Shown: positions 1 to 7,751 of the stretch, piece after piece | Position numbering within the stretch: the first letter of the stretch is position 1 | Layout of the letters: every line of letters starts with the position of its first letter | DNA from: an uncultured Lentisphaerota bacterium | GTDB lineage: Bacteria; Verrucomicrobiota; Lentisphaeria; Oligosphaerales; CAITYL01 | Assembly (NCBI GenBank): GCA_903894975.1 | Contig: CAITSE010000109.1 | Coordinates: forward strand, 1 to 41,619 | Direction: 5' to 3' | DNA length: 41,619 nt | Program-made: the position numbers and the translations under genes | Notes under the pieces: generated by a model | What the model was told of the DNA's origin: nothing | Databases searched by the model: none | The model's input: the letters and a program-made list of their open reading frames with translations, nothing else

Positions 1-161
1 GGCCACTCGGTGTAGATGATCACCTGGGTGTCCGACAGGTCCGGAATCGCGTCCAGCGGGATGTTGCGCACCGCATACGCGCCGCCGAGCACCAGCGCCG
101 CCGTCGCCAGCAGCACCAGGAAGCGGTTTTTCAGGGAGAAATCAATGATGTGTTTCAGCAT
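1..161 (-). CDS. cusA: Heavy-metal RND efflux pump, N-terminal fragment (CusA/CzcA family)
   Basis: Only the first 53 codons lie in the window; the gene runs off the left edge. The translation opens with MLKHIIDFSLKNRFLVLL and continues to a segment containing IPLDAIPDLSDTQVII. The inner-membrane helix followed by a (V/L)DA(I/L)PDLSD motif is the signature start of CusA/CzcA heavy-metal RND transporters, which use the proton gradient to drive Cu/Ag or Zn/Cd/Co out through an adaptor and an outer-membrane factor. An AGGAG ribosome-binding site lies six bases before the ATG. The upstream RAYT reading frame ends inside this start region (7-bp overlap). The matching adaptor gene lies about 5.5 kb upstream, separated by a restriction enzyme and the RAYT. 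The metal cannot be read from this fragment, so the symbol indicates family only. Confidence -1.
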   Translation of the reverse strand, partial: MLKHIIDFSLKNRFLVLLATAALVLGGAYAVRNIPLDAIPDLSDTQVIIYTEW

Positions 162-1000
162 GGGGCACTCCTGGGAACGTCCCCCCCTGGGAACGCCGAG
201 CCCCAGCTCGGCGTGTCGTCCGGACTTGCCGAGCTAGGGCTCGGCGTTCCCAGGGTAATCTTCCGCCCGTTCCGGGCGCTGCTCCAATCCCATTCTTCCG
301 GCGAGGAAACCAATCCGGCCTTGACCGGATTCGCATGGATATAATTCAGCGCCGTCTGAAAATGCTTCTCATCCCGGATCACGCGATCCCAATACTCCCG
401 CATCCAAGCGCCTCCGCCCGCCTGGGACGCCCCATCCGGGGCCGTCCCCCCGGGGGACGCCCCCCCCTGGGAACGCCGAGCCCCAGCTCGGCAAGTCTCT
501 TCGCTCTCCATCACCTCCCGAATCTTCCTCCCCGTAAAACTCTTCCAGGACTGAACGATCTTCCCCAACGCCCCCCCCGGGTAGGCACGGATCAGCACAT
601 GCACATGATTCGGCATCACCACCCAGGCAAGCAGATCATACCGTTCTCCGGCGAACCGCTGCCAAGTATCCACGACGCAGACCGCGACTTCCGGGTGTCG
701 CAGAATACAGGAGCCATGTCCGGCATCCAGCCAGGCGTCCAGCCGCTTCCGCCGTTCCGTGTCCTGCAATTCCGCCGGAACACCATCCAGTTCAGCATGA
801 ATGCGCTCTAACGCGCTGGCGGGCAGGCTGTCGGCCAGATGATAGGTGATGGCTTGCCGCAGGTTGGCGTCGTCGTGGTGCGGGAGGTAGCCGCGGGTGT
901 ACCAGCCGCGATGGGAAGACTTGCCGAGCTGGGGCTCGGCGTTCCCAGGTGGGGGAGCGCCAGAGTTTCTGGATCGAAAGGGTGAGGAAATGGAGTTCAT
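155..1000 (-). CDS. REP-associated tyrosine transposase (RAYT, Y1_Tnp/IS200-like) with REP repeats read in frame
   Basis: A 281-aa protein of the single-strand-cutting Y1 transposase family that mobilises REP/REPIN palindromes. The core is recognisable: an N-terminal RGYLPH-type start near residue 36, the HxH metal motif in VVMPNHVHVLI (His132 and His134), KSFTGRKI, then EYWDRVIRDEKHF, and catalytic Tyr220 in LNYIHANPVKAGL followed by EWDWSSA. Three stretches do not belong to the family: about residues 16-27, 169-195 and 249-275. Each is the translation of a REP copy (920-955, 467-495, 187-254). The ORF begins 3 bp after the restriction-enzyme stop and ends 7 bp inside the pump-gene start, so the final ~30 residues are read-through of a REPIN. 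Activity is uncertain, because the mid-protein insertion lies between the two catalytic motifs. Confidence -1.
   Translation of the reverse strand: MNSISSPFRSRNSGAPPPGNAEPQLGKSSHRGWYTRGYLPHHDDANLRQAITYHLADSLPASALERIHAELDGVPAELQDTERRKRLDAWLDAGHGSCILRHPEVAVCVVDTWQRFAGERYDLLAWVVMPNHVHVLIRAYPGGALGKIVQSWKSFTGRKIREVMESEETCRAGARRSQGGASPGGTAPDGASQAGGGAWMREYWDRVIRDEKHFQTALNYIHANPVKAGLVSSPEEWDWSSARNGRKITLGTPSPSSASPDDTPSWGSAFPGGDVPRSAPC
187..254. repeat. REPIN: two inverted REP copies
   Basis: Two oppositely oriented copies (about 187-213 and 225-254) of a palindromic unit of the form CTGGGAACGCCGAG...CTCGGC. Each can form its own GCCGAGC/GCTCGGC stem. Together they form a larger hairpin with a loop of about 11 bases. 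The arms differ by one base in the centre (CCCCAGC versus GCTAGGG). The pair lies 26 bp upstream of the pump start codon and encodes the last part of the RAYT frame. Confidence -1.
467..495. repeat. REP copy inside the RAYT gene
   Basis: Same unit as at 187-213 and in the same orientation, preceded by a C-rich run (461-467). It is read in frame as part of RAYT residues ~169-178. Family RAYTs have only a short linker here between the KSFTGRKI and EYWDRVI motifs, so this looks like an insertion into the coding region. Confidence -1.
920..955. repeat. REP copy at the RAYT N-terminus
   Basis: Thirty-six bases identical to 5643-5678 (from CTTGCCGAGC through CCCAGGTGGGGG), in inverted orientation relative to the copy at 467. 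It encodes RAYT residues ~16-27 (PGNAEPQLG). The identical partner lies 4.7 kb away just downstream of the cusB-like gene, on the far side of the restriction enzyme. Confidence -1.
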
Positions 1001-1003
1001 GGT

Positions 1004-4000
1004 TCAAAACTCATCGAATGGGCCGAGTCCTTCGACGCCGTAGAGTTTCTCGGCTTCCCAATTGACGGCCAGCTCGACCACGGCCAGACAATCCTCCACC
1101 GTCGCCAGCAACTGCATCTGCGCGCCGGGACGCAGATAGGACGGCGCGGCCGCGAGAAGCCCGCTGGCCAGCGTCGCACGGACAAATGCGGCCATTTCGT
1201 TGCCCGGTTCCTGGTTGGTGAAATGGAGGCGCTTAAGTTCGACGGCAGTCTCCGTAAGCGTCCTCAAGCGTTTTGACTGCGTCGCGTCCGGTATCACCAG
1301 CGGCATCATCCGGAGATCACTGATCTCGAAGGCGGCCGTGTTCTTCTGCAATTTTTTGAGATAATAGCTGAAGACATCTGAGTTGAAGATGGCAAGCATT
1401 GCCTTGGGTAGAACGTCGCTGAGTACGGAAGTCAATCTTGAGGCGCTGGCATCGAACACGCAGGGATGTTGCAGCTTGGCCTTTAACGCCACATGGTTGC
1501 CTAGTAATGTGTATGTAACACCCTCCGTGAAATACAGATGCGCGTTACGGATGACCGGGGAGCGGGTTTCAGGGCGCCCGCTGTTGGCAAACAGCCAAAT
1601 CACATTCGATTGCAGCCAATCAATGTAGAGCGGTTCATTGTCCAGCCAGCGGTTACCTTCAGGATCTCCTTTACGGAAAGGAGCAAAGCGGCGGCGGCCG
1701 CAAAACCCGTTGTAGGTAACGGCAACGCGCGGGGCAGCCTCGGGATCGGAGTAAGTTTCACCGGAGCGCAGACCAAGAAGGCGCGCAGACAGTTTGTTTT
1801 CGGCCAGCCAATGCTGAAGTGCTTCGCAGAGCGCACAGAAATCAGCGGTGGAGATTTTCCGCGCCTTGCGAAGTTCACTCAACGGCTTGCCGCCGCCGGG
1901 TAGGCGTGTGCCTTGCCAGAAGGCTTCCAGCGTGGGCTCCTTCTTCCACAGCGCGAACAGTTCCTCCCGGCGGGCGTCCCAAGTGAACTGGAAATCTTCC
2001 TCCGTGGCAACCAGTCCCGGCGGGACGACACGGTAGAGGTCGGTCTTGCCAAAGCCGAGTTCGATAGCGGAGAACTGTTCGCGCAACGGCTCAACCGTGT
2101 TTTCCCAGGCGGCAGAATCCTCCAGCGGTTTGGTGGGGTCGCCGCCGGCTTTTGCCAAAAGTTCCAGGAACCGCGGACCGATGGTCGGGCTTTGCTGCCA
2201 GCGGGCTGTCCACGTCCGGCGTTTGGCCAAGATCGCCTCAGCCTGCGGTGTGCCGTCGAGATAGCCGAGGAAGCGGGCGTTGTTGGCGGTGCGCATGCCC
2301 TGCCCGCCTTCAGCGATGAGGCCGACGAGGGTGACGTCGCCGGGCTTGAGAGTCTGGTGATAGGCGGCGATGGCGGCACGGTTGTCGGCGAACTTGGCGG
2401 AGGTCTCGATTTTCGGCCACCATTCGGCCACAAGCCGTTTCACCGGTTCGTTGAAGCGGCGGAACAGTTCGAGCGTGGCGGGACGCGGCTCGAAGAAGAC
2501 GCCCTTGTGCGCATCGGCAAACAGCGCCGCCGGAACTTGATGCAGGCGCAGGGTCTGGAACTCGCCGTGGCGGGTGCCGTCGGCGGACTCCGGCAGCGCG
2601 AGATTTTCCGCGGGCGGCAGGAGCGGCAGCGCCTCGTCCGGACGGCTCATCTGGTTGTCCGCCAGACGGCGGGGCCGGGCCTGGACGAAGAGGAGCGGGT
2701 GCCCCTCTCGCGGCGGGGCATCTTTGCAGGCGACAAAGATCGCGGCGTCCACCGTGGCGTCAAACGGATCGCACTGGCCGAGCCGGAACAAGACGTTCTT
2801 CTGGAGCAGGTCACGCATCCGCTGCTTGCTGGCGAGAGTGAAGAAGGTGTCGGAGACAATGAAACCAAAAGTGCCACCAGTGCGGAGCAGGCGGAAGCCG
2901 AGGTCGGTGAAGTGGACGTAGAGATCATCGAGGTACCCGAAGCGGTATTCAATGGCCTTGCGGGCGGCATCGCCCATGCTGGTATGGGTGGAGATGTACG
3001 GGGGGTTGCCCAGGACGACATCGAAGCCGGCGTCCGCGTCCGGCAGCGGCGTGCCGTCGGGCTGGAAAAAGACGTCAGGGAAGGCGAGTTCCCAGTGGAA
3101 CGGCGTGGTTTCCGCCAGAAGTTTCGTCCGCTCCGGAAGCAACTTTTGCTGAAGTTCCCGGGCTTTTCCCAAATCGTCAGCCGCGAGTTGATCCGGCGCG
3201 TGGCGGAGCAACGCGAGGTTGCGGTATTCGTACTCATCCAGGGGCAGGCCAAGGAGGGTGGCGACCCAGTCATGGGCGGTTTCCACAAAGGGGATGACCT
3301 GGGCGGAAACCTCGTGCCAGCGCGTTTCCTTGTTCTTGACCAATTCCATTTCGGTGCTGGCGGTGGCTTCAATGTCCACGGTCACGGCGATGACGTCACG
3401 GAGGGTGGCGGTGAGTTGGTCGCCGAGTTCGAGAACGGAGGAACCGGTGGCGGTGGGCAGGGAGCGAAGTTCGCCGACGCGGGCATAGAGAAGGGAGTTG
3501 CCCTGCCGCAGGTGATGGTCAAGGAAGCTGAGCGGTTCGTCGGCGGCAATGCAGGTGAGCCAGAGGGAGAGCTTGGCGAGTTCGACGGCCAGCGGATTGA
3601 TGTCGACGCCATAGATACAGGCTTCGACAATGCGCCGGCGCCAGTAGGCGATTTCCGCCTCTTCCTGTGAGTTGCCACCGGTGACGGGAATGCGTCCGTC
3701 CCGGAGAATTTCCTCCTTGGATCGCTTGCGGTCGCCCTGGGTGACGACTTTTTCCGTCATCCGCCGGGTGGTGGGATGGTCAAAAATCTCCCGGGCCAGC
3801 CGTTCCACGGCGCGGACAAGGAAATGGCCGCTGCCCATGGCGGGGTCAACCAGGTTCAGTTTCAGCACGGCCAGGGCAAAGGCGTTGCACTCCCGCTTCT
3901 CCATGGATCTGGCGGTCCGCGCGGCCGCGACTTCGGGGGAAGCTTCAATCCGCGCGAGTAACGGCCGGAGCGCTTCCCGGAGAAGATATTCCACGACCCA

Positions 4001-5449
4001 GTCGGGAGTGTAGAACACGCCGGAACGATGGTTCTTGCCGTTTTCGTCCTTGAGCGCGAGACGGCCTTTGTCCGGGACAAGTTTGCCACCGAGAAGCCCC
4101 TCGTAGATGTCGCCTAACTGGCGGACTTCCATGGTGGCATAGTCAATGGTTTCGTCCGTGAAGATCTTGAGCTGCCGGTTGCTTTCGCGGGCCGGGGGTT
4201 GGGCGAAGATCAGTTGGCGAAGGATGTTGGCGAGGGACTTGTCGCCGATGCGCCACGATTCGATCTCCGGATGTTTGTCCGGGTTGAAGAGGCCGCCGTT
4301 GTAGCGGGCCACGTTGCACGCGGTGTTTTGTTCCGGGCGATCGCCGTTGATGAGGTGAAAGAGCTTAAGGAGTCCTTCATAGAGTTCGTCAAACGCATCG
4401 CCGTCGTAGGCCGCGGCATTCCGCAGGATATCCACGAAACGGGTCAGGGAAAATTTGTTCCGGTAGAGTTTGTTGGCGCCTTCGCCGGAGGTTTTGACGG
4501 GGAGCAGGTCGCGGCTTTCGGCGTAAAGCACGAACAACAGGCGGTAGAGAAAGATCATGGAGACGTCGTACAAGCGGGGCAAGTCCGCCTCCGACAACTT
4601 ATTGGCTTGGTTCTGGTAAAAGGCGAGCGCGAGTTCTTCCAGGACGTCGAATACCCGATAGCGCAGATTTTTTTCGATTTCGACTTGGTGCAGGAGGGCG
4701 TCTTCCCGCAAGCGGTCGAGCAGGCAGCGGCCGCTGCCATCCTGCTCGAAGGCGGCCGCCCGGAACAAGGCCAGGAAAATGCGGAAACTCTTCAGGTCAC
4801 AGAAAAAGCCGTTCTTGACCAGGTGAAAGGAGAAGGTATCGCCAACGGCCGTGTGCTCCCCGTAGAGACGCCATTGCTCGGCATTGGTGAGAATGACCCA
4901 ATTAAAGAACCGCTTCCCCTGAGCGCCCTTGGCGTTTTGGAGATAGTGCATGGCCTGCTGGCTTGGGAACCAGCCAGGAGTTTCCGTGGTGGACACCTGG
5001 TCAAGTGGATGCCCTGCTTTTTTGGCTTCCAACACGGTAGCCGCGAGACTAAATACGCCCTCGGCACTTTCACTGGCGGCCGCGCTTTGTTGCGCCTCGC
5101 GGTTGGTGAAAAGGCAATAGTCGGGGCGTTTGCGAAGCGTGGCGGTCTTGGCGGGCAAGGTTTCTTCGGGAATGAAAAACCAGCCGAGTTCCTGCAAGAC
5201 CACGTCCAGGAACTGGGAACGGGTGAATGCCTCCTTGCGCTTTTTCAGGGCAACGGCATTCTGATTCCACAGTTCCCGGAGTCGCTCATAAACAGGCTTT
5301 GCCGCTTCGCTGGATGGCAGGTGCGGTGAATTCAGCAACTGCCGACGAAGGTAGCTTTCCGTGAACAGGCCACGGTCCGATTGGTAGGCACTGACCCCAT
5401 CACATACGGTCAAATCAAGGCTTGGTTGTTGTTCCGCGTAAGCTTTCAT
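1004..5449 (-). CDS. Type IIG-like restriction-modification enzyme (PD-ExK nuclease plus Eco57I-type adenine methyltransferase)
   Basis: A single chain of 1,481 aa from the ATG at 5449; an in-frame TTG at 5467 would add six residues, and neither has a clear Shine-Dalgarno. Positions below count from the TTG. RPDYCLF (Pro115-Asp116) and LEAKK (Glu147-Lys149) fit a PD-(D/E)xK nuclease, as in type IIG/IIL enzymes. A long helical region follows. The methyltransferase then shows FYTPDWVVEYLL (motif X, ~485-496), DPAMGSGHF (motif I, AdoMet binding, 541-549), GVDINPLAVELAKLSLWL (~620-637) and catalytic NPPY (821-824), typical of N6-adenine enzymes of the Eco57I class. The C-terminal ~500 residues probably hold the target-recognition domain. 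No separate specificity, helicase or BREX/DISARM gene is adjacent, so self-contained type IIG is favoured over PglX. The RAYT follows by 3 bp. Confidence -1.
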   Translation of the reverse strand: MKAYAEQQPSLDLTVCDGVSAYQSDRGLFTESYLRRQLLNSPHLPSSEAAKPVYERLRELWNQNAVALKKRKEAFTRSQFLDVVLQELGWFFIPEETLPAKTATLRKRPDYCLFTNREAQQSAAASESAEGVFSLAATVLEAKKAGHPLDQVSTTETPGWFPSQQAMHYLQNAKGAQGKRFFNWVILTNAEQWRLYGEHTAVGDTFSFHLVKNGFFCDLKSFRIFLALFRAAAFEQDGSGRCLLDRLREDALLHQVEIEKNLRYRVFDVLEELALAFYQNQANKLSEADLPRLYDVSMIFLYRLLFVLYAESRDLLPVKTSGEGANKLYRNKFSLTRFVDILRNAAAYDGDAFDELYEGLLKLFHLINGDRPEQNTACNVARYNGGLFNPDKHPEIESWRIGDKSLANILRQLIFAQPPARESNRQLKIFTDETIDYATMEVRQLGDIYEGLLGGKLVPDKGRLALKDENGKNHRSGVFYTPDWVVEYLLREALRPLLARIEASPEVAAARTARSMEKRECNAFALAVLKLNLVDPAMGSGHFLVRAVERLAREIFDHPTTRRMTEKVVTQGDRKRSKEEILRDGRIPVTGGNSQEEAEIAYWRRRIVEACIYGVDINPLAVELAKLSLWLTCIAADEPLSFLDHHLRQGNSLLYARVGELRSLPTATGSSVLELGDQLTATLRDVIAVTVDIEATASTEMELVKNKETRWHEVSAQVIPFVETAHDWVATLLGLPLDEYEYRNLALLRHAPDQLAADDLGKARELQQKLLPERTKLLAETTPFHWELAFPDVFFQPDGTPLPDADAGFDVVLGNPPYISTHTSMGDAARKAIEYRFGYLDDLYVHFTDLGFRLLRTGGTFGFIVSDTFFTLASKQRMRDLLQKNVLFRLGQCDPFDATVDAAIFVACKDAPPREGHPLLFVQARPRRLADNQMSRPDEALPLLPPAENLALPESADGTRHGEFQTLRLHQVPAALFADAHKGVFFEPRPATLELFRRFNEPVKRLVAEWWPKIETSAKFADNRAAIAAYHQTLKPGDVTLVGLIAEGGQGMRTANNARFLGYLDGTPQAEAILAKRRTWTARWQQSPTIGPRFLELLAKAGGDPTKPLEDSAAWENTVEPLREQFSAIELGFGKTDLYRVVPPGLVATEEDFQFTWDARREELFALWKKEPTLEAFWQGTRLPGGGKPLSELRKARKISTADFCALCEALQHWLAENKLSARLLGLRSGETYSDPEAAPRVAVTYNGFCGRRRFAPFRKGDPEGNRWLDNEPLYIDWLQSNVIWLFANSGRPETRSPVIRNAHLYFTEGVTYTLLGNHVALKAKLQHPCVFDASASRLTSVLSDVLPKAMLAIFNSDVFSYYLKKLQKNTAAFEISDLRMMPLVIPDATQSKRLRTLTETAVELKRLHFTNQEPGNEMAAFVRATLASGLLAAAPSYLRPGAQMQLLATVEDCLAVVELAVNWEAEKLYGVEGLGPFDEF

Positions 5450-5642
5450 AAAAAACACGAATCCCAAGATGCCAGCCCAAACTGTGCTTCACCACGAGCC
5501 GGGGATGCCCCGCCCCCAACATGATGACTTTCCTTCAACGTAAGATCACTCGCGGCTGATGCAACAGTCGCGGAGCAAAAGATGGAAGCCATACGTTCTC
5601 TGACTCCGTTATGTACAACCTGTCGATCCCTGCCATGAAATA

Positions 5643-5678
5643 CTTGCCGAGCTGGGGCTCGGCGTTCCCAGGTGGGGG
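5643..5678. repeat. REP copy between the adaptor gene and the restriction enzyme
   Basis: Thirty-six bases identical to 920-955. It lies 6 bp after the stop of the cusB-like gene and marks the upstream border of the restriction-enzyme/RAYT insert. The rest of the 5450-5684 spacer holds no gene; I saw no convincing promoter there. Confidence -1.
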
Positions 5679-5684
5679 CGTCGA

Positions 5685-7394
5685 TCACTTCTTCCCCGGC
5701 ACCAGATGCATCCCGCAGAGCGGGCAGTCGCCGGCGTGATCCTGGCGGATCTGCGGGTGCATCGGACAGGTCCAGACCGCCGCGGCCTCCGGGCCGGACG
5801 TCGTCGGCGCGGCGGCGGCAGCCGGGACCGCGGCCGCTTTCATCACCGGGAGCAGGGTCATGCCGCACTTCGGGCATTTGCCGGACTTGGCCTCATGCAC
5901 GTCCGCATGTTCCGGCATGGGGCAGGTGTAATAGTCGACCGCCTCGCCCGGCTGGATCTGGACCAGCAGTTCCGGGGTCACCGGCACCAGGGCCATGCCG
6001 CAGAGCGGACAGTTCCCCGCGTGGTTGTAGAGGATGGAGACATGCTCGGGCATGGGGCAGAGGTAGACGGGGGCGGCGGGGGGAATTTTCGATTTTGGAT
6101 TTTCGATTTTAGATTGTTCGGCAGGAGAGCCCGAAAGGGCCGGCGCGGGAGCGACAGGGCTGGACTGCATCTTGGCGATGGCCTCGCGCAACTGGCTTTC
6201 GGAATCGAGCATGAACTGGCCGGAGGTGACGACCTTTTCCCCTTCCTTCACGCCGTCGAACACCTGGTAGAATCCGGCCTCGGAACGCGGGCCGAGGGTG
6301 ACGGTGCGCGGGTCGAACCGGCCGCCGGGGAGCGCCACGAAAACGGTGTTGATCTCGCCGCTGCGCAGCACCGCCGTATCCGGCACCAGCAACACATCCT
6401 TCGCCAGTTCCGCCTCCAGCTTCACCGCGGCAAACATGCCGGGCTTGAGCGTGTACCCGGGATTGTGGAATTCCAAGCGGACCTTGACGGTGCGCGTCCG
6501 CTCGTCCACCGACGGATAGATGTAGGTGACCCGGCCGCGGAAGATGCGGTCCGGCAGATAGCTGAGGGTCACAGCCCCCTCCTGGCCGAGACTCACGAAC
6601 GACAGGTCCTGCTCGTAGACCTGGGCCAGCACCCAGACCGTGCCGAGATCGGCGATACGGAAGAGCTTCATGCCGGCATCGGCCATTTGCCCTTCGACCA
6701 CCAATTTTTCCATGATAATCCCGTCCCGCGGCGCCAGTACCTTTAGCGTCTTTTTCGCCACGCGCGTCTTTTCAAGTTCGGCGATCTGGTCGTCGGAGAT
6801 ATCGAAGAACTTCAACTTGGTCAGCGCACTGACCTTCATCAGTTCCGCGCCGTCGCCCGATTTCAGGGCCAGCACATATTCCACCTGGGCGCTGTACAGT
6901 TCGGGCGAGTAAATCTCAAAGAGCGGTTCGCCTTTGTGCACCAAGCGTCCGGTGCTGTCGGCGTAGAGTTTTTCGATCCAGCCCTTGAACTTGGTGGTGA
7001 CATCGCTCATGGCGGTTTCGTCATAGTCCACGGCGCCGACGGTGCGGATGGCGCGCCGCAACGGCCCGCGGACGACCAGGCCGGTGCGCAGGTTCATGTT
7101 CTGGGTGGTAACCGGATCAATGACGATGGCGTTGGCGTCGCCGGCGGCGGCGACGCCTGCCGACGGCGCGGAAACGGACGGCTGCTTGCGGACCGGGGTC
7201 AGTTTCATGCCGCAGATCGGGCAGTTGCCGGGGTGGTCCTGGATGATCTGCGGATGCATGCCGCAGGTCCAGAGCGCCTTGGCCGGCGTGACCGCGGCGG
7301 GAGTCGGTTCGGCGGCAATGGCCGGAACGGCCCACGACAATCCTGCGGTCAGAAGGAGTGCCACCAGCAGACCGGGGACCCGTGTGAATTTCAT
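5685..7394 (-). CDS. cusB: CusB/CzcB-type efflux periplasmic adaptor with four heavy-metal-binding domains
   Basis: A 569-aa membrane-fusion protein linking the RND pump to the outer-membrane factor and receiving metal in the periplasm. The ATG at 7394 has AAAGG upstream and begins a signal peptide ending near residue 28 (AIAAEP); an upstream TTG at 7415 is less likely. Heavy-metal-binding motifs of the form (W/Y)xCxM(H/P)...CPxCGMxLxP occur at ~42-68, 444-472, 488-517 and 541-569. Between the first and second lie the barrel-sandwich, hairpin and beta-barrel regions of the adaptor (for example LVHKGEPLFEIYSPEL and LKVLAPRDGIIMEKLVVEG). One such domain is usual, so one N-terminal plus three C-terminal is notable. 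The linker just before the second domain (SKIENPKSKI, ~430-439) is encoded by a short-word repeat at 6083-6117. The substrate is probably Cu/Ag or a similar soft metal (inference). Confidence -1.
   Translation of the reverse strand: MKFTRVPGLLVALLLTAGLSWAVPAIAAEPTPAAVTPAKALWTCGMHPQIIQDHPGNCPICGMKLTPVRKQPSVSAPSAGVAAAGDANAIVIDPVTTQNMNLRTGLVVRGPLRRAIRTVGAVDYDETAMSDVTTKFKGWIEKLYADSTGRLVHKGEPLFEIYSPELYSAQVEYVLALKSGDGAELMKVSALTKLKFFDISDDQIAELEKTRVAKKTLKVLAPRDGIIMEKLVVEGQMADAGMKLFRIADLGTVWVLAQVYEQDLSFVSLGQEGAVTLSYLPDRIFRGRVTYIYPSVDERTRTVKVRLEFHNPGYTLKPGMFAAVKLEAELAKDVLLVPDTAVLRSGEINTVFVALPGGRFDPRTVTLGPRSEAGFYQVFDGVKEGEKVVTSGQFMLDSESQLREAIAKMQSSPVAPAPALSGSPAEQSKIENPKSKIPPAAPVYLCPMPEHVSILYNHAGNCPLCGMALVPVTPELLVQIQPGEAVDYYTCPMPEHADVHEAKSGKCPKCGMTLLPVMKAAAVPAAAAAPTTSGPEAAAVWTCPMHPQIRQDHAGDCPLCGMHLVPGKK
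6083..6117. repeat. GATTTTGGATTTTCGATTTT word repeat inside the adaptor gene
   Basis: Low-GC string of GATTTT/GGATTTTCG words within an otherwise GC-rich coding region. It is read on the minus strand as SKIENPKSKI. The same words, in a degenerate inverted arrangement, fill the spacer at 34659-34728, so this is probably an intergenic repeat captured in frame in a disordered linker. Confidence -1.
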
Positions 7395-7490
7395 GATAGC
7401 ACCTTTTATTCCCAATGGTGGTCAATACCCCGACCCTTTGGGTCACTTACGTTTTCGGTAGATCGGAGCGCTGAAGGCGCGGTTCCATAA

Positions 7491-7690
7491 TAGCCTGGGG
7501 CAACGCCCCAGGTTGGAGCGAAAATGAGACCGGAGCCCTGTAGGGGCGAACCATTTTGGGTTGCGCGAGCATGTCGCCGAATTCCTATGGGTCGCCCCTT
7601 CAGGGCTCAACCGGTGTTGTAACGGAATCCTGGGGCGACGCTACGCTCTGCCCCAGGCTGTTATGGTGCGCCCCGTTGGGGCTGAAAACG
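7491..7690. repeat. Cluster of short palindromes of the CGCCCCTTCAGGGCT family
   Basis: The 357-bp spacer between the outer-membrane-factor and adaptor genes contains no gene. It carries a run of short GC palindromes: CCTGGGGC-AAC-GCCCCAGG (7494-7512), CCCTGTAGGGG (~7536), CGCCCCTTCAGGGC (~7593), CCTGGGGCG...CTGCCCCAGG (~7629-7657) and CGCCCCGTTGGGGC (~7669). Related modules recur at 28580-28660. They may form stacked hairpins that attenuate the efflux operon, but no U-tract is seen. Confidence -1.
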
Positions 7691-7751
7691 GAAGACTCTC
7701 GTGCTTTGGGGTTTGGCTGTTGGATACCCCGCACCCTTGGGTTGGGGTTCT

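Noticed and set aside
1913-3670. Long plus-strand ORF (585 aa) opposite the restriction enzyme
   Set aside because: It is the mirror of a high-GC coding region; the minus strand has methyltransferase and nuclease motifs, this frame has none.
1004-5449. BREX PglX or DISARM methylase as identity for the large enzyme
   Set aside because: No brx, pgl or drm partner is present, and the chain has its own PD-ExK-like nuclease motif.
5450-5684. Small ORF covering the adaptor end and this spacer on the minus strand
   Set aside because: It is a frame-shifted reading of the adaptor gene running into the REP copy.
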